Position numbers and translations under genes: made by a program
Part shown: positions 1 through 8,531 of the stretch, in pieces
Layout: every line of letters begins with the position of its first letter
How positions within the stretch are numbered: the stretch's first letter is position 1
Notes under the pieces: generated by a model
Database searches by the model: none
Told to the model about the DNA's origin: nothing
Seen by the model: only the letters and a program-made list of their open reading frames with translations
Assembly: GCA_963735045.1 (NCBI GenBank)
Contig: CAVTIZ010000003.1
Coordinates: 1,488,001 to 1,552,000, forward strand
Direction: 5' to 3'
Source: Salsipaludibacter sp963735045
Lineage (GTDB): Bacteria; Actinomycetota; Nitriliruptoria; Nitriliruptorales; Nitriliruptoraceae
DNA: 64,000 nucleotides

Positions 1-195
1 CACGTTGAGCTTGCGCAGGGAGTCCTCGTCCGTGGCGTCCATGACCACGGCATGGGTCACCTGCTGCATGATCGGCTCGAGGGCCTCCTCGTCGACGTCG
101 ATCGCCACGACCTCGTGCCCGAAGTCGTGCAGGGCGGTCGCGATGGACGAGCCGAACCGACCGGTCCCGATGACCAGGAACTGGTTGCGCCTCAT
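1..195 (-). CDS. trkA: TrkA-type K+ uptake regulator, N-terminal fragment
   Basis: The first 65 codons of a Trk/Ktr potassium-channel regulatory subunit; the rest lies beyond the window edge. The N-terminus MRRNQFLVIGTGRFGSS carries the GxGxxG nucleotide-binding loop of the RCK/TrkA-N Rossmann fold. The acidic end of strand 2 follows (VVAIDVDEE), and then VMDATDEDSL, typical of the family. The ATG overlaps the trkH stop codon (ATGA), so the two genes are translationally coupled. The product should sit on the cytoplasmic face of TrkH and gate it in response to NAD(H) or adenine nucleotides. The family call is firm; ligand preference cannot be read from this piece. Confidence 0.9.
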   Translation of the reverse strand, partial: MRRNQFLVIGTGRFGSSIATALHDFGHEVVAIDVDEEALEPIMQQVTHAVVMDATDEDSLRKLNV

Positions 196-1619
196 CCGAT
201 CACCACCTCCTCGGGCAGCAGCCGGCCCGAACGGCCGCGCTGCTGGTCGACCAGGGCCAGGGCGAAGGTCAGGAAGCCGATCCGGCCCAGATACATGAGT
301 GCGATGATGATGCCCTTCCCGGGACCGCTGAGCCGTCCCGTGATGCCCAGCGACAGGCCGACGGTACCGATCGCCGACACCGTCTCGAAGATCAGCCCGA
401 TGAAGGTCTTGTCCGGTTCGACCAGCGCCAGCACGGTCAGGCCGGCGCCGGCGACCAGCACCGCGCCCGACACGATGGCACTGGCCCGAATCAGGGTGCG
501 GGTCGGCAGGCGGCGTCCGAACACGTTGGCCTCGGGCTGGCCACGGACCACGCTCCACACGCCCAGCACCAGGACGAAGAAGGTCACCGTCTTGATGCCG
601 CCGGCCGTGGACCCGGGGTTGCCACCGATGAACATCAACAGGATGGTCACCACCAGGCTGGCCGGCGCCATGTCGGCGTAGTCGAGGGTGTTGAAGCCGG
701 CCGTGCGGGGCGTCACCGACTGGAACCCGATCGCCAGCAGCCGATCGGGCACCGTCATCGACCCGATGGTGTCGGGGTTGTTCCACTCGAACACCAGCAG
801 CGAGGCGAACGCGGCCGCGATCAGGAAGGCCGTGATCGCCAGCGCCATCCGGGTGTGCAGGGTCAGTCGCACCCGTCGATCGCCACGGAAGCGCTGGTGG
901 AGGTTGACCAGGACGACGAACCCCAGCCCGCCGACCACGATCAGTCCCATCACGGTGAGGTTGACCAGCCAGTCGTCGGCGTAGCGCGTGAGGCTGTCGG
1001 CGTACAACGAGAACCCGGCGTTGTTGAAGGCGCTGATGCTGTGGAAGACCGCGTGGTAGGCGCCCTCGCCGGGCCCCACGTCACGCGCCATCGGGACGTA
1101 CAACGCCAGCGCTCCCAGCGCCTCGGCACCGAACACGATCAGCACGATCGCCCGCAGCAGACGGGCCAGGCTGCCCAGTTCGACGGCCCGGACCTGTTCC
1201 TGCACGCGCAGGCGTTGGCCGACGCCCAGCCGGCGTCCCGTCGCGACCGCCAGGACCGTCCCGAACGTGAGCAGGCCCAGCCCACCGAGCTGGAACAACA
1301 GCATGATCACCAGCTGCCCGAAGGTGCTCCACGCGGTGCCGGTGTCGACCACCACCAGCCCGGTCACGCACACCGCACTGGTCGCGGTGAACAGCGCATC
1401 CAGCACGCTGACCGCCTCGTCCCCGTGGGACACCGGCAGCGCCAGCAGGATGGTGCCGGCGGCGATCAGGCCCAGGAAGGACGCCGCCACCAGCTGTGCC
1501 GGGCTCATCGGGCCCCGCACGACCGCGGGCAGGACGGCCTTGGCGACACCACCGATGCGCGACGGCTGGCGGCCCCGACCACCGAGCACACGTTGCCAGT
1601 CCGGTTCGTTGCGCGCCAT
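192..1619 (-). CDS. trkH: TrkH/KtrB family potassium uptake channel
   Basis: A 475-residue membrane protein of the TrkH/KtrB superfamily that conducts K+ (or Na+/K+) across the cytoplasmic membrane. Four selectivity-filter repeats can be recognised: SAVCVTGLVVVDTG, SAFNNAGFSLYADSL, SVTPRTAGFNTLDY and SAIGTVGLSLGITG. Each has the glycine expected in the pore loop and is flanked by hydrophobic helices. The start is the ATG encoding MARNEPDW; the frame stays open upstream into proB, but that extension is basic, low-complexity and overlaps another gene. A TATGCT -10-like hexamer lies at 1686-1691. The stop overlaps the start of trkA, giving a complete channel plus regulator unit. Confidence 0.93.
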   Translation of the reverse strand: MARNEPDWQRVLGGRGRQPSRIGGVAKAVLPAVVRGPMSPAQLVAASFLGLIAAGTILLALPVSHGDEAVSVLDALFTATSAVCVTGLVVVDTGTAWSTFGQLVIMLLFQLGGLGLLTFGTVLAVATGRRLGVGQRLRVQEQVRAVELGSLARLLRAIVLIVFGAEALGALALYVPMARDVGPGEGAYHAVFHSISAFNNAGFSLYADSLTRYADDWLVNLTVMGLIVVGGLGFVVLVNLHQRFRGDRRVRLTLHTRMALAITAFLIAAAFASLLVFEWNNPDTIGSMTVPDRLLAIGFQSVTPRTAGFNTLDYADMAPASLVVTILLMFIGGNPGSTAGGIKTVTFFVLVLGVWSVVRGQPEANVFGRRLPTRTLIRASAIVSGAVLVAGAGLTVLALVEPDKTFIGLIFETVSAIGTVGLSLGITGRLSGPGKGIIIALMYLGRIGFLTFALALVDQQRGRSGRLLPEEVVIG

Positions 1620-1714
1620 GGGCGGGCCCCCGGGATCGACGTCGTGGAGCGGTGGTCGTCGGGTCTGGATGGCCGGACGGTCGGGAGCATAGTGCCGGGT
1701 GCGCTCGCTGCCGC

Positions 1715-2854
1715 TCAGCCGCGGGCGCGGGGCAGCACGAACAGGTGGTCGCGATGCACGACCTCGCGCACCGGGGTGATGCCCAGGGTCCGTTCCGCGT
1801 CGGCCGTCGAGCGCCCCGCGATCCGGCGCAGGTCCTCGCTGCCGAAGGCACTCAGCCCACGGGCCACCGGGCTGCCGTCCAGGGCGTCCACCGCCACGCA
1901 CGAGCCGGCCACGAAGTCCCCGTGGACGTCGGTCACGCCCACGGCCAGCAGCGACCGGCCACCCCGTGACAGGGCCGCGACCGCGCCGTCGTCGACCACC
2001 AGCCGCCCCCGCACGCGCAGGGCGAACCCGATCCACAACCGGCGCGCGTCCCCGGATCGTTCGCGGGCCGGGAAGCGGGTCCCGACGGATCGCCCGGCGA
2101 CGGCGTCGCGGACCACGTCGTGGCGCTGGGCGTTGGCGATCACGACCGCACCGCCGGAGGCCGTGACCACCTGCGCCGAGTCGACCTTGGTGCGCATCCC
2201 CCCCGACCCCACGTGCGAACCGGTGCCACCGATCAGGGCACGGTCGAGGTCGGCGAGGCTGGCCACCTCGGGGATGACCGTCGCCCCCGGCGTGCCCGGT
2301 GGGGCGTCGTGCAGGCCGTCGACGTCGGACAGCAGCAGCAGCAGGTCGGCGTGCAGCATCGAGGCCACCAGTGCGGCGAGGTGGTCGTTGTCGCCATAGG
2401 CGAGCTCGTCGAACGCGATGGTGTCGTTTTCGTTGATGACCGGGATCGTGTCCAGGGTCAGCAGGTGGCGGAGGGTCCGGCGTGCCCCCAGGTAGCGGCC
2501 ACGACCCACGAAGTCGTCCTGGGTGAGCAGGACCTGGGCCGCGGACAGGCCGTGGCGCGCGAAGGACTTCTGCCACGCGTTGATCAGTTCGGCCTGCCCG
2601 ACCGCCGCGCAGGACTGCAGGGCCTCGCGCTCGGTCGGGCGTGCGGCCAGCCCGAGCAGCCCCATCCCGGCCGACACCGCCCCCGACGAGACCAGCACGA
2701 CGGCGGTGCCATCGGCCCGGACCGTCGCCAACTGCTCGCCCAGCCGCGCGACCGCGTCGCGGTCCAGCAACCCGTCGTCGCCCCGCAGCGACGACGAGCC
2801 GACCTTGACCACGACCAGCTCGGGACCCGACCCACGGGCGTCGGCGGTGGCCAT
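1715..2854 (-). CDS. proB: glutamate 5-kinase with PUA domain
   Basis: A 379-residue glutamate 5-kinase, which phosphorylates glutamate in the first step of proline synthesis. The amino-acid-kinase fold covers roughly residues 12-265 (VVVKVGSSSL, SSGAVSAGMGLL, PVINENDTIAFDE, FGDNDHL-like YGDNDHLAALVA, GSGGMRTKVDSA). A C-terminal PUA domain (about 285-370) is present, as in the long bacterial form. The ATG lies one base after the obg stop, so proB is probably translated from the obg message. proA, often next in this order, is not here; trkH follows instead after 95 bp. Confidence 0.95.
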   Translation of the reverse strand: MATADARGSGPELVVVKVGSSSLRGDDGLLDRDAVARLGEQLATVRADGTAVVLVSSGAVSAGMGLLGLAARPTEREALQSCAAVGQAELINAWQKSFARHGLSAAQVLLTQDDFVGRGRYLGARRTLRHLLTLDTIPVINENDTIAFDELAYGDNDHLAALVASMLHADLLLLLSDVDGLHDAPPGTPGATVIPEVASLADLDRALIGGTGSHVGSGGMRTKVDSAQVVTASGGAVVIANAQRHDVVRDAVAGRSVGTRFPARERSGDARRLWIGFALRVRGRLVVDDGAVAALSRGGRSLLAVGVTDVHGDFVAGSCVAVDALDGSPVARGLSAFGSEDLRRIAGRSTADAERTLGITPVREVVHRDHLFVLPRARG

Positions 2855-2855
2855 C

Positions 2856-4397
2856 TCAGGCCTGCTCGGCCGTGGCCGCATCGGTGGGGTCGTCGGCGTC
2901 GGGCGACGTCGTGGAGTCGGGGGATGCCTGGGGGGACGACTCAGGGGATGGCTGAGAGGATGGCTGGGGGGCCGAATCCGGGTCCACCAGGATCTCGCCG
3001 GTGACGTCGTCGGGATCGGCGTCGTCGAACTCGCCGGCCAGCACCTCGGCACGCTCGTCCTCGGGCAGGTCGTCGAGCTCGGGCTGGAAGTCGAACACGA
3101 CCTCACCGATCACGACGTCGTCGCCGGCCCGTGCACCGGCCTGCACCAGCGCACGCACCACACCGGCGCGACGCAGCCGCCCCTGCAGGTAGCGGGCAGC
3201 GTCCGGGTTGTCGACGGGCAGCATCTGGACCCAGCGCTCGATGCGTCGTCCGACCACGGCGAACGCGCCACCGGGATCGCGGCCGATGCGGTAGTCGGGC
3301 CCACGGTCGTCCAGGGTGATGACGATCGCCTCCTCCTCGCCCGGCTGGGTGGCCTCGGGGTCGGCGTCGCGCGCGGCCGCCACCAGTTCCCCCAGGCGGT
3401 AGCGCAGCGGGTCCAGGCCCTCTCCACTGACGGCCGAGACCTCGAAGACCTCGTAGCCACGGTCGACCAGCTGGTCGTGGACCATCTCGGCCATGGCCCG
3501 TCCGTCGGGGACGTCGAGCTTGTTCAGCGCGACCACCTCGACCCGGTCGGCCAGCGCCGGGTCGTGGGCGACCAGTTCGGCGCGCAGGACGTCGAGGTCC
3601 GACAGCGGGTCGCGGGTCGGGTCGAACGGGGTGGTGTCGAGCACGTGCAGCAGCACCCGGCAACGCTCCACGTGGCGCAGGAAGCGGTGTCCGAGGCCCC
3701 GGCCGTCGCTGGCGCCCTCGACCAGCCCGGGGACGTCGGCCAGCACCACGTCGATGGGGCTGCCGTCGGCGCGGTTGCCGGCCCGCATCATGCCCAGGTG
3801 CGGCGTCAGGGTGGTGAACGGCCACGCCTCGATCCGCGGCCTGGCGGCGCTGAGTCGGGACACCAGGGAGGACTTCCCGGCCGAGGGGAAGCCGACCAGG
3901 CCGACGTCGGCGATGACCTTGAGGTCCAGTCGCAGGGTCCGCTCGTCGACCTCCTCGCCGTACTCGGCGAAGCGCGGCACCCGTCGGTGGCGGTTGGCGA
4001 AGGCGACGTTGCCACGGCCACCTCGTCCACCCTCGGCGGCGATGAAGCGCTGGCCGTGGTGGGTCAGGTCGGCCAGCAGCTGGCCGTCCCGCGTGTGCAC
4101 GATCGTCCCGATCGGCACGGTGACGACCTCGTCGTCGCCGGCGGCACCGGTCTTGCGCTGCGAGGAACCGTGGCCCCCGTCATCGCCTCGCCGGTGGGGG
4201 CGACGGGAGATGTCCAACAGCGATGCCTGGCCACGATCGGCCTCGAGCACCACGTCACCGCCCCGGCCGCCGTCGCCACCGTCGGGGCCACCCCGTGGCA
4301 CGTGGGACTCGCGGCGCATCGAGGCCGCACCGTTGCCACCGCGACCCCCGCGGACATGGATCGAGGTGGAGTCGACGAACTCGACGGCATCGGACAC
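2856..4397 (-). CDS. obg: Obg/CgtA family GTPase
   Basis: A 513-residue Obg GTPase that associates with the 50S ribosomal subunit and acts in ribosome maturation and stress control. The glycine-rich Obg fold occupies residues 1 to about 160 (GGRGGNGAASMRRE, GGPDGGDGGRGG). The G domain follows (GFPSAGKSSL for G1, DVPGLVEGAS for G3, NKLD for G4). An OCT domain (about 340-440, RWVQMLPVDNPDAARYLQ) comes next. The last 60 or so residues are an acidic, Ser/Pro-rich, probably disordered tail that makes the protein longer than usual. It stands downstream of rpmA and upstream of proB in the standard actinobacterial order, but 279 bp from rpmA, so it may have its own promoter. Confidence 0.96.
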   Translation of the reverse strand: MSDAVEFVDSTSIHVRGGRGGNGAASMRRESHVPRGGPDGGDGGRGGDVVLEADRGQASLLDISRRPHRRGDDGGHGSSQRKTGAAGDDEVVTVPIGTIVHTRDGQLLADLTHHGQRFIAAEGGRGGRGNVAFANRHRRVPRFAEYGEEVDERTLRLDLKVIADVGLVGFPSAGKSSLVSRLSAARPRIEAWPFTTLTPHLGMMRAGNRADGSPIDVVLADVPGLVEGASDGRGLGHRFLRHVERCRVLLHVLDTTPFDPTRDPLSDLDVLRAELVAHDPALADRVEVVALNKLDVPDGRAMAEMVHDQLVDRGYEVFEVSAVSGEGLDPLRYRLGELVAAARDADPEATQPGEEEAIVITLDDRGPDYRIGRDPGGAFAVVGRRIERWVQMLPVDNPDAARYLQGRLRRAGVVRALVQAGARAGDDVVIGEVVFDFQPELDDLPEDERAEVLAGEFDDADPDDVTGEILVDPDSAPQPSSQPSPESSPQASPDSTTSPDADDPTDAATAEQA

Positions 4398-4649
4398 GAG
4401 GGACCTTCGGACGGCAGCGGGATCGGGTGGGGCCCGGGTGGGCCGGGTCGGTCCTGGTGGGCCGTGCGGGGCCGGCGTCGGCCCACCCTCGGACCGAGGT
4501 CGGACCGACGACGGCTCAGGGTCGGACCGGTGTCACCAGACAAGCACATCGGTGCCGGTGGTGACGCGCCGACCGCCCGGGTCGCCCGGCCGGCGGCGGC
4601 CCGGAAAACGAACAGGGACCCCCCGGACGGGGAGCCCCTCGGACGTCGA

Positions 4650-4670
4650 CCGGCCGGACGCGCCGGCCGG
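4650..4670 (-). terminator. hairpin downstream of rpmA
   Basis: An 8-bp GC-only stem (CCGGCCGG on both arms) with a 5-base loop ends 6 bases beyond the rpmA stop codon in the direction of transcription. It lacks a U-tract, which is common in high-GC actinobacteria. It probably ends or attenuates the rplU-rpmA message before obg. Confidence 0.5.
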
Positions 4671-4676
4671 ACGGGG

Positions 4677-4931
4677 TCAGTTCGCCGGGTCGACGTTGGC
4701 GAAGGTGCGCTTGCCGGACTTGCGGAAGCGGACCGAACCGTCGGTGAGCGCGAACAGGGTGTCGTCGCCACCACGTCCGACGTTCTCGCCGGGGTGGATC
4801 TTGGTGCCACGCTGGCGCACGATGATGCCGCCGGCCTTGACGACCTCACCGCCGAAGCGCTTCACGCCGAGTCGCTTCGCCTTGGAATCGCGGCCGTTGT
4901 TGGAGGAGCCGCCGCCCTTCTTGTGCGCCAT
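4677..4931 (-). CDS. rpmA: 50S ribosomal protein L27
   Basis: An 84-residue ribosomal protein L27, a component of the large subunit near the peptidyl-transferase centre. The start MAHKKGGGSSNNGRDS is the classic L27 N-terminus that reaches towards the P-site tRNA, with no cleavable extension of the Firmicutes kind. RQRGTKIHPGENVGRGGDDTL and the basic body are fully conserved in type. It follows rplU after 56 bp and is almost certainly co-transcribed with it. Confidence 0.98.
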   Translation of the reverse strand: MAHKKGGGSSNNGRDSKAKRLGVKRFGGEVVKAGGIIVRQRGTKIHPGENVGRGGDDTLFALTDGSVRFRKSGKRTFANVDPAN

Positions 4932-4987
4932 GGTGGAGTCCTTGGAGTCGCCTGGTGGTGGTCCCGAGCGAGGTCGGGACCAGGTGG

Positions 4988-5287
4988 TCAGATGCTGTCG
5001 ATCTTGATGGTGGTCTGGTGCTGGCGGTGGCCGCGGCGCTTGTGCTGGCGCGACTTGTTCTTGTAGGTGAAGACACGGATCTTGTCGCCGCGACCGTGGT
5101 CGGTGATGGTGGCACTGACGGTGCGGTCGGACACGTCGGACCCCGTCGTCACGTCGCCGCCGTCGCCGACCAGCACGACGGGCAGGTCGACGGAGTCGCC
5201 GACGTCGCCGGTGAGCTTCTCGACGGTGAGGTGCTGGCCCTCCTCGACGCGGTACTGCTTGCCGCCAGTGGCGATGATCGCGTACAC
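4988..5287 (-). CDS. rplU: 50S ribosomal protein L21
   Basis: A 99-residue ribosomal protein L21. The GTG start is chosen because it gives the canonical N-terminus YAIIATGGKQYRV. The frame is open upstream but that part is proline/arginine-rich and unlike L21. The basic C-terminal YKNKSRQHKRRGHRQ segment and the closing TTIKIDSI are diagnostic. It heads the rplU-rpmA pair. Upstream lies a gap of more than 400 bp with a 33-bp tandem duplication. Confidence 0.97.
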   Translation of the reverse strand: MYAIIATGGKQYRVEEGQHLTVEKLTGDVGDSVDLPVVLVGDGGDVTTGSDVSDRTVSATITDHGRGDKIRVFTYKNKSRQHKRRGHRQHQTTIKIDSI

Positions 5288-5750
5288 GGTGGCCTCCTGG
5301 GTGAACGGTTGGACGACGTGTCGACGCGAGGTCGACGGGACGGGGTTGCGGACGTCGCGGCGGTGGGGCCGGCGGGACGTCGGGCAGGCGCGGGCGAGGC
5401 GACGCCGACGTGGCGTGACCGCGCGGGGCGGCTGCAGGGGTTGGGACAGACGGGCGGCCCCGCACAAGCGGAACCGCATCGAGGCACAGGCTATCGCAGC
5501 CCGTGCACACCTGCATCCCCACCCCCCGCCCCCCCGTGCACACCTGCATCCCCACCCCCCGCCCCCCCGACCCGCCCATCCCCCGACGCCCGCCGCCGGA
5601 CGAGCTCCCACCGCCTCCGGCGCCACCATCACGCCCACCGTGAGCGTTGCGGCCGGTATCCCGGCCGAATCGGTCACGATGGCGTGATCGGGTGGTGGGG
5701 TGGCGGGCGATACGGTCCGCGGCCCATGGCCAACGACCAGGACCGCCACG
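5288..5750. other. divergent intergenic region rplU / sucraseferredoxin-like gene
   Basis: A 463-bp gap between divergently transcribed genes. It should hold the rplU promoter (minus strand) and that of the plus-strand gene, for which TACGGT at 5711-5716 is a -10 candidate. Apart from a 33-bp tandem repeat, nothing coding-like is visible: the open frames here are compositionally biased proline/arginine readings. Confidence 0.6.
5501..5566. repeat. 33-bp tandem duplication upstream of rplU
   Basis: Two identical 33-bp copies lie head to tail (5501-5533 and 5534-5566). Each begins CCGTGCACACCTGCATCCCC and ends in a C-rich run. Each contains the palindrome GTGCAC. They sit about 215-280 bp upstream of the rplU start and about 185 bp upstream of the plus-strand gene. 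Confidence 0.9.
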
Positions 5751-6686
5751 GTGGACGACCGCTCGCGCTCGCCAGACCCCGACCCCGGGGGCGGGATCGG
5801 CGACGACGTGCGGTCGGAGCGCTGTGGGCCCGTGGCACGCGCGTCCGAACCACTGCCGGGGACCGCGCCCGAGGCCCGGACCTGGCTGCTGGTGGAGGAC
5901 CACGGGCCGTGGGGGCGCGACGCGCTGGCCGACGGGACCCTGCCGGGCGCAGCCGTGGCCCACCTGGCCGAGGCGACCGCCGACCACGGCGTCCGCTACC
6001 AGGCGATCCGACGCCCCGACCGCACGCGCCGACCGACGCGTGCGGTGTTGCTGGCCAACCTGGTCGATGGCTGGCTGGCGCGCCTCGACGCGCCGGTCGA
6101 GGACCTGGTCGACCTCGACGTGGCCGCCGTGACCCGGCCCGAGCCGCCGCCGTCGGCCGAGGTGGTCACGACCCCGCTGGTCGCGGTGTGCACCCACGGC
6201 CGCCGCGACGCCTGCTGTGCACAGTGGGGGCGACCGCTGGTCGCGGCCCTGGCCGAGATCGGCGGGGAGGCCGTGTGGGAGACCTCCCACACGGGCGGCC
6301 ACCGCTTCGCGCCCAGCATCCTGTCGTTCCCGTCGGGGGCGGTGCACGGCTTCGTCGACGATGCGGCCGCGTTCTGGGACCGGGTCGGCGACGGCGGGCT
6401 GGACCTGGCCACCTACCGTGGCAACGCCCGGTGGCCCCAGCCCGCCCAGGCCGCCGAGGTGGCCGTCCGGCGACACCACGACCTCGCCCACCCCGACGAC
6501 GTCCCGGACGTGGCCGTCACCATCGACACCACCGACCCCGACCACGCGACCGCGCACGTGACCCGTCGCGGTACCGACGCCCTGGTCGTCGACCAGGTCG
6601 CCCTGCGTCGTCGCCACCTCCCCGACGCCCCGGTCTCGTGCGGCGCTCGGCCGGTCGCGCGTGCCACCTGGGTCGTCGCCACCTGA
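5751..6686 (+). CDS. sucraseferredoxin-like family protein
   Basis: A protein of about 311 residues from the Suc_Fer-like family, with a thioredoxin-like 2Fe-2S ferredoxin fold. Supporting motifs are the N-terminal SERCGPVARASEPLPGT, then TWLLVEDHGPWG, the core VCTHGRRDACCAQWGRPL with closely spaced cysteines, and SHTGGHRFAPS. The physiological role of the family is poorly known; an iron-sulphur redox function is an inference from fold. The start is uncertain. GTG at 5751 has AGGA about 8 bases upstream and lies downstream of a TACGGT -10 candidate; GTG at 5700 would add 17 residues. It is convergent with the ABC exporter genes. Confidence 0.8.
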   Translation: MDDRSRSPDPDPGGGIGDDVRSERCGPVARASEPLPGTAPEARTWLLVEDHGPWGRDALADGTLPGAAVAHLAEATADHGVRYQAIRRPDRTRRPTRAVLLANLVDGWLARLDAPVEDLVDLDVAAVTRPEPPPSAEVVTTPLVAVCTHGRRDACCAQWGRPLVAALAEIGGEAVWETSHTGGHRFAPSILSFPSGAVHGFVDDAAAFWDRVGDGGLDLATYRGNARWPQPAQAAEVAVRRHHDLAHPDDVPDVAVTIDTTDPDHATAHVTRRGTDALVVDQVALRRRHLPDAPVSCGARPVARATWVVAT

Positions 6687-6710
6687 CGCACGAGTGACCG
6701 GATCCCTGAC

Positions 6711-8531
6711 TCAGGTGCCGGCCTCCCACGACGCGAACAGGTCGGCATAGGTCCCGCCGGCCGCGACCAGGTCGTCGTGGTGGCCGTCCTCGACCAGGTG
6801 GCCGGCGTCGAACACCAGCACTCGGTCCGAGGCCTGTGCGGTGGACAGGCGATGGGCGATCGTCACCGTGGTGCGCCCGCGGGTGAGGCCCTCCAGGGCC
6901 CGACGCAGACGTACCTCGGTCGCCGGGTCCACCGCAGACGTGGCCTCGTCCAGCACCAGCAGGCGGGGGTCGGCGACGTAGGCGCGGGCCAGCGCGACCA
7001 GTTGCCGCTCCCCCGCCGACAGGGCGCCACCCCGGTCGCCCACGGGGGTGTCCAGCCCGGCCGGCAACGAGGCCACCCAGTCGACCAGGCGGAGGTCGGC
7101 CAGGGCCCCGTCGAGGTCGGCCGACGTGGCGTCGGGATCCCCGTGCAGCAGGTTGTCACGGACGGTGCCGGCGAACAGCGAGCCCTCCTGGGGGACCATC
7201 ACGACGTGGCGACGCAGCGAGTCGAAGGCGATGCGTTCGATCGGCAGGCCCTGGACCTGGACCGACCCCGTGGTCGGGTCCATCAGTCGGGTCAGCAACT
7301 TGGCGAACGTGGTCTTGCCCGACCCGGTCTCGCCGACCACGGCCACGTGCTGTTCGGGCGGGACGGCCACCGAGACGTCCTCGAGCACGCGGGGCCCGGA
7401 GGCCTCCGCGGCGGTCTCGCCGGACCGCGGGTACCGGAAGCCCACACGGGTGAACGCGACCCCCACCGGCCCGTCCTGGAGTCGCAGGCCGTCGGCACCC
7501 GGGTCGGCGACGTCGGGCGCCACGTCGAGCACGTCCAGCACGCGTCGCCAGCCGGCCACCGCGGTCTGGCCCTCGTTGACCGTCTCGGCCGCGATCTGGA
7601 CCGGCTCGACGAACAGCGAGATCAGGAACAGCATGGCGACCACGGTGCCGGGACTCTCGACGTCGACCCCGACCAGGATCGCGCCGGCCACCACCACGGC
7701 GGCCGTGGCGAGCCCGGAGAAGGCCTCGCCGGTACCGGAGAACCACGCCGACAGTCGTCCTGCCTCGAGGGCGGCGTCGTGGTGGTCGTCGATGGCCTCG
7801 TCGATGCGGTGCTGGGTGGACTCCTCGATGCCGTAGGCCCGGATGACCGGCGCCCCGACGACCACCTCGGCGAGGCGTCCGAGCAACGTCCCGATGCGCT
7901 CGCGGACCTGGGTGTAGGCCACGGTGAGGCGGGCCTGGAACCACCGCGCCGCCAACACGAACGGGACGAACAGGACCAGCACCACCAGGGTCAGCCGCCA
8001 CGAGTAGACGGCCATGACCACCGTGGCCACCAGCAGCTGGGCGGTGGCCGTCAGCAGGTTCAGGCCACCCCACTGCATGAAGCGGGAGATCTCGTCGATG
8101 TCGGAGGTGACCCGGGCGACCAGGTTGCCCCGGTGCTCGCTGGCCTGGTGCAGCATCGACAGGTCGTGGATGTGGCCGAAGGTCCGCACCCGCAGGGTCG
8201 CCAGCGCCGTCTCGACCGCGGTCGCCAGGCGGACGTTCATGGCCCCCGACGCCAGGGCCGTGACCACCACGGCCACCGCGGCCCACGCCACCTGTCGCAG
8301 CACCAGGGCCACGTCCACGGCGCGACCGTCCAGGCCGAGCCCGTTGTCGATGGTCTGCTGGATCACGATCGGGACGACCACGCGGCCGGCCGTGGCCAGG
8401 ATCGCCAGCAGGACCGTGACGAGCAGGCCCCGACGCAGTTCGGGCGACAGGCGCAGCCCGCGACGGACGGTCTCCATCGCGGAGTCGCGGTCGAGCCGCT
8501 CGGTGTTGGGCGCGGTGACGGTCGCACTCAT
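6711..8531 (-). CDS. ABC exporter subunit, permease fused to ATPase (second gene)
   Basis: A 606-residue half-transporter. An N-terminal six-helix ABC exporter membrane domain (about 35-320) is followed by an ATPase with Walker A GETGSGKTTFAKLL, signature LSAGERQLVALARAY, Walker B RLLVLDEATSAVD and the H-loop TIAHRLS. It overlaps the upstream half-transporter gene by four bases (ATGA), so the two probably form a heterodimeric exporter, as in many actinobacterial pairs. Substrate is unknown; lipids, peptides and drugs are all possible for this class. The signature motif has A in place of the usual GGQ (LSAGE), whereas the partner has a canonical LSGGQ, consistent with asymmetric sites. Confidence 0.9.
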   Translation of the reverse strand: MSATVTAPNTERLDRDSAMETVRRGLRLSPELRRGLLVTVLLAILATAGRVVVPIVIQQTIDNGLGLDGRAVDVALVLRQVAWAAVAVVVTALASGAMNVRLATAVETALATLRVRTFGHIHDLSMLHQASEHRGNLVARVTSDIDEISRFMQWGGLNLLTATAQLLVATVVMAVYSWRLTLVVLVLFVPFVLAARWFQARLTVAYTQVRERIGTLLGRLAEVVVGAPVIRAYGIEESTQHRIDEAIDDHHDAALEAGRLSAWFSGTGEAFSGLATAAVVVAGAILVGVDVESPGTVVAMLFLISLFVEPVQIAAETVNEGQTAVAGWRRVLDVLDVAPDVADPGADGLRLQDGPVGVAFTRVGFRYPRSGETAAEASGPRVLEDVSVAVPPEQHVAVVGETGSGKTTFAKLLTRLMDPTTGSVQVQGLPIERIAFDSLRRHVVMVPQEGSLFAGTVRDNLLHGDPDATSADLDGALADLRLVDWVASLPAGLDTPVGDRGGALSAGERQLVALARAYVADPRLLVLDEATSAVDPATEVRLRRALEGLTRGRTTVTIAHRLSTAQASDRVLVFDAGHLVEDGHHDDLVAAGGTYADLFASWEAGT

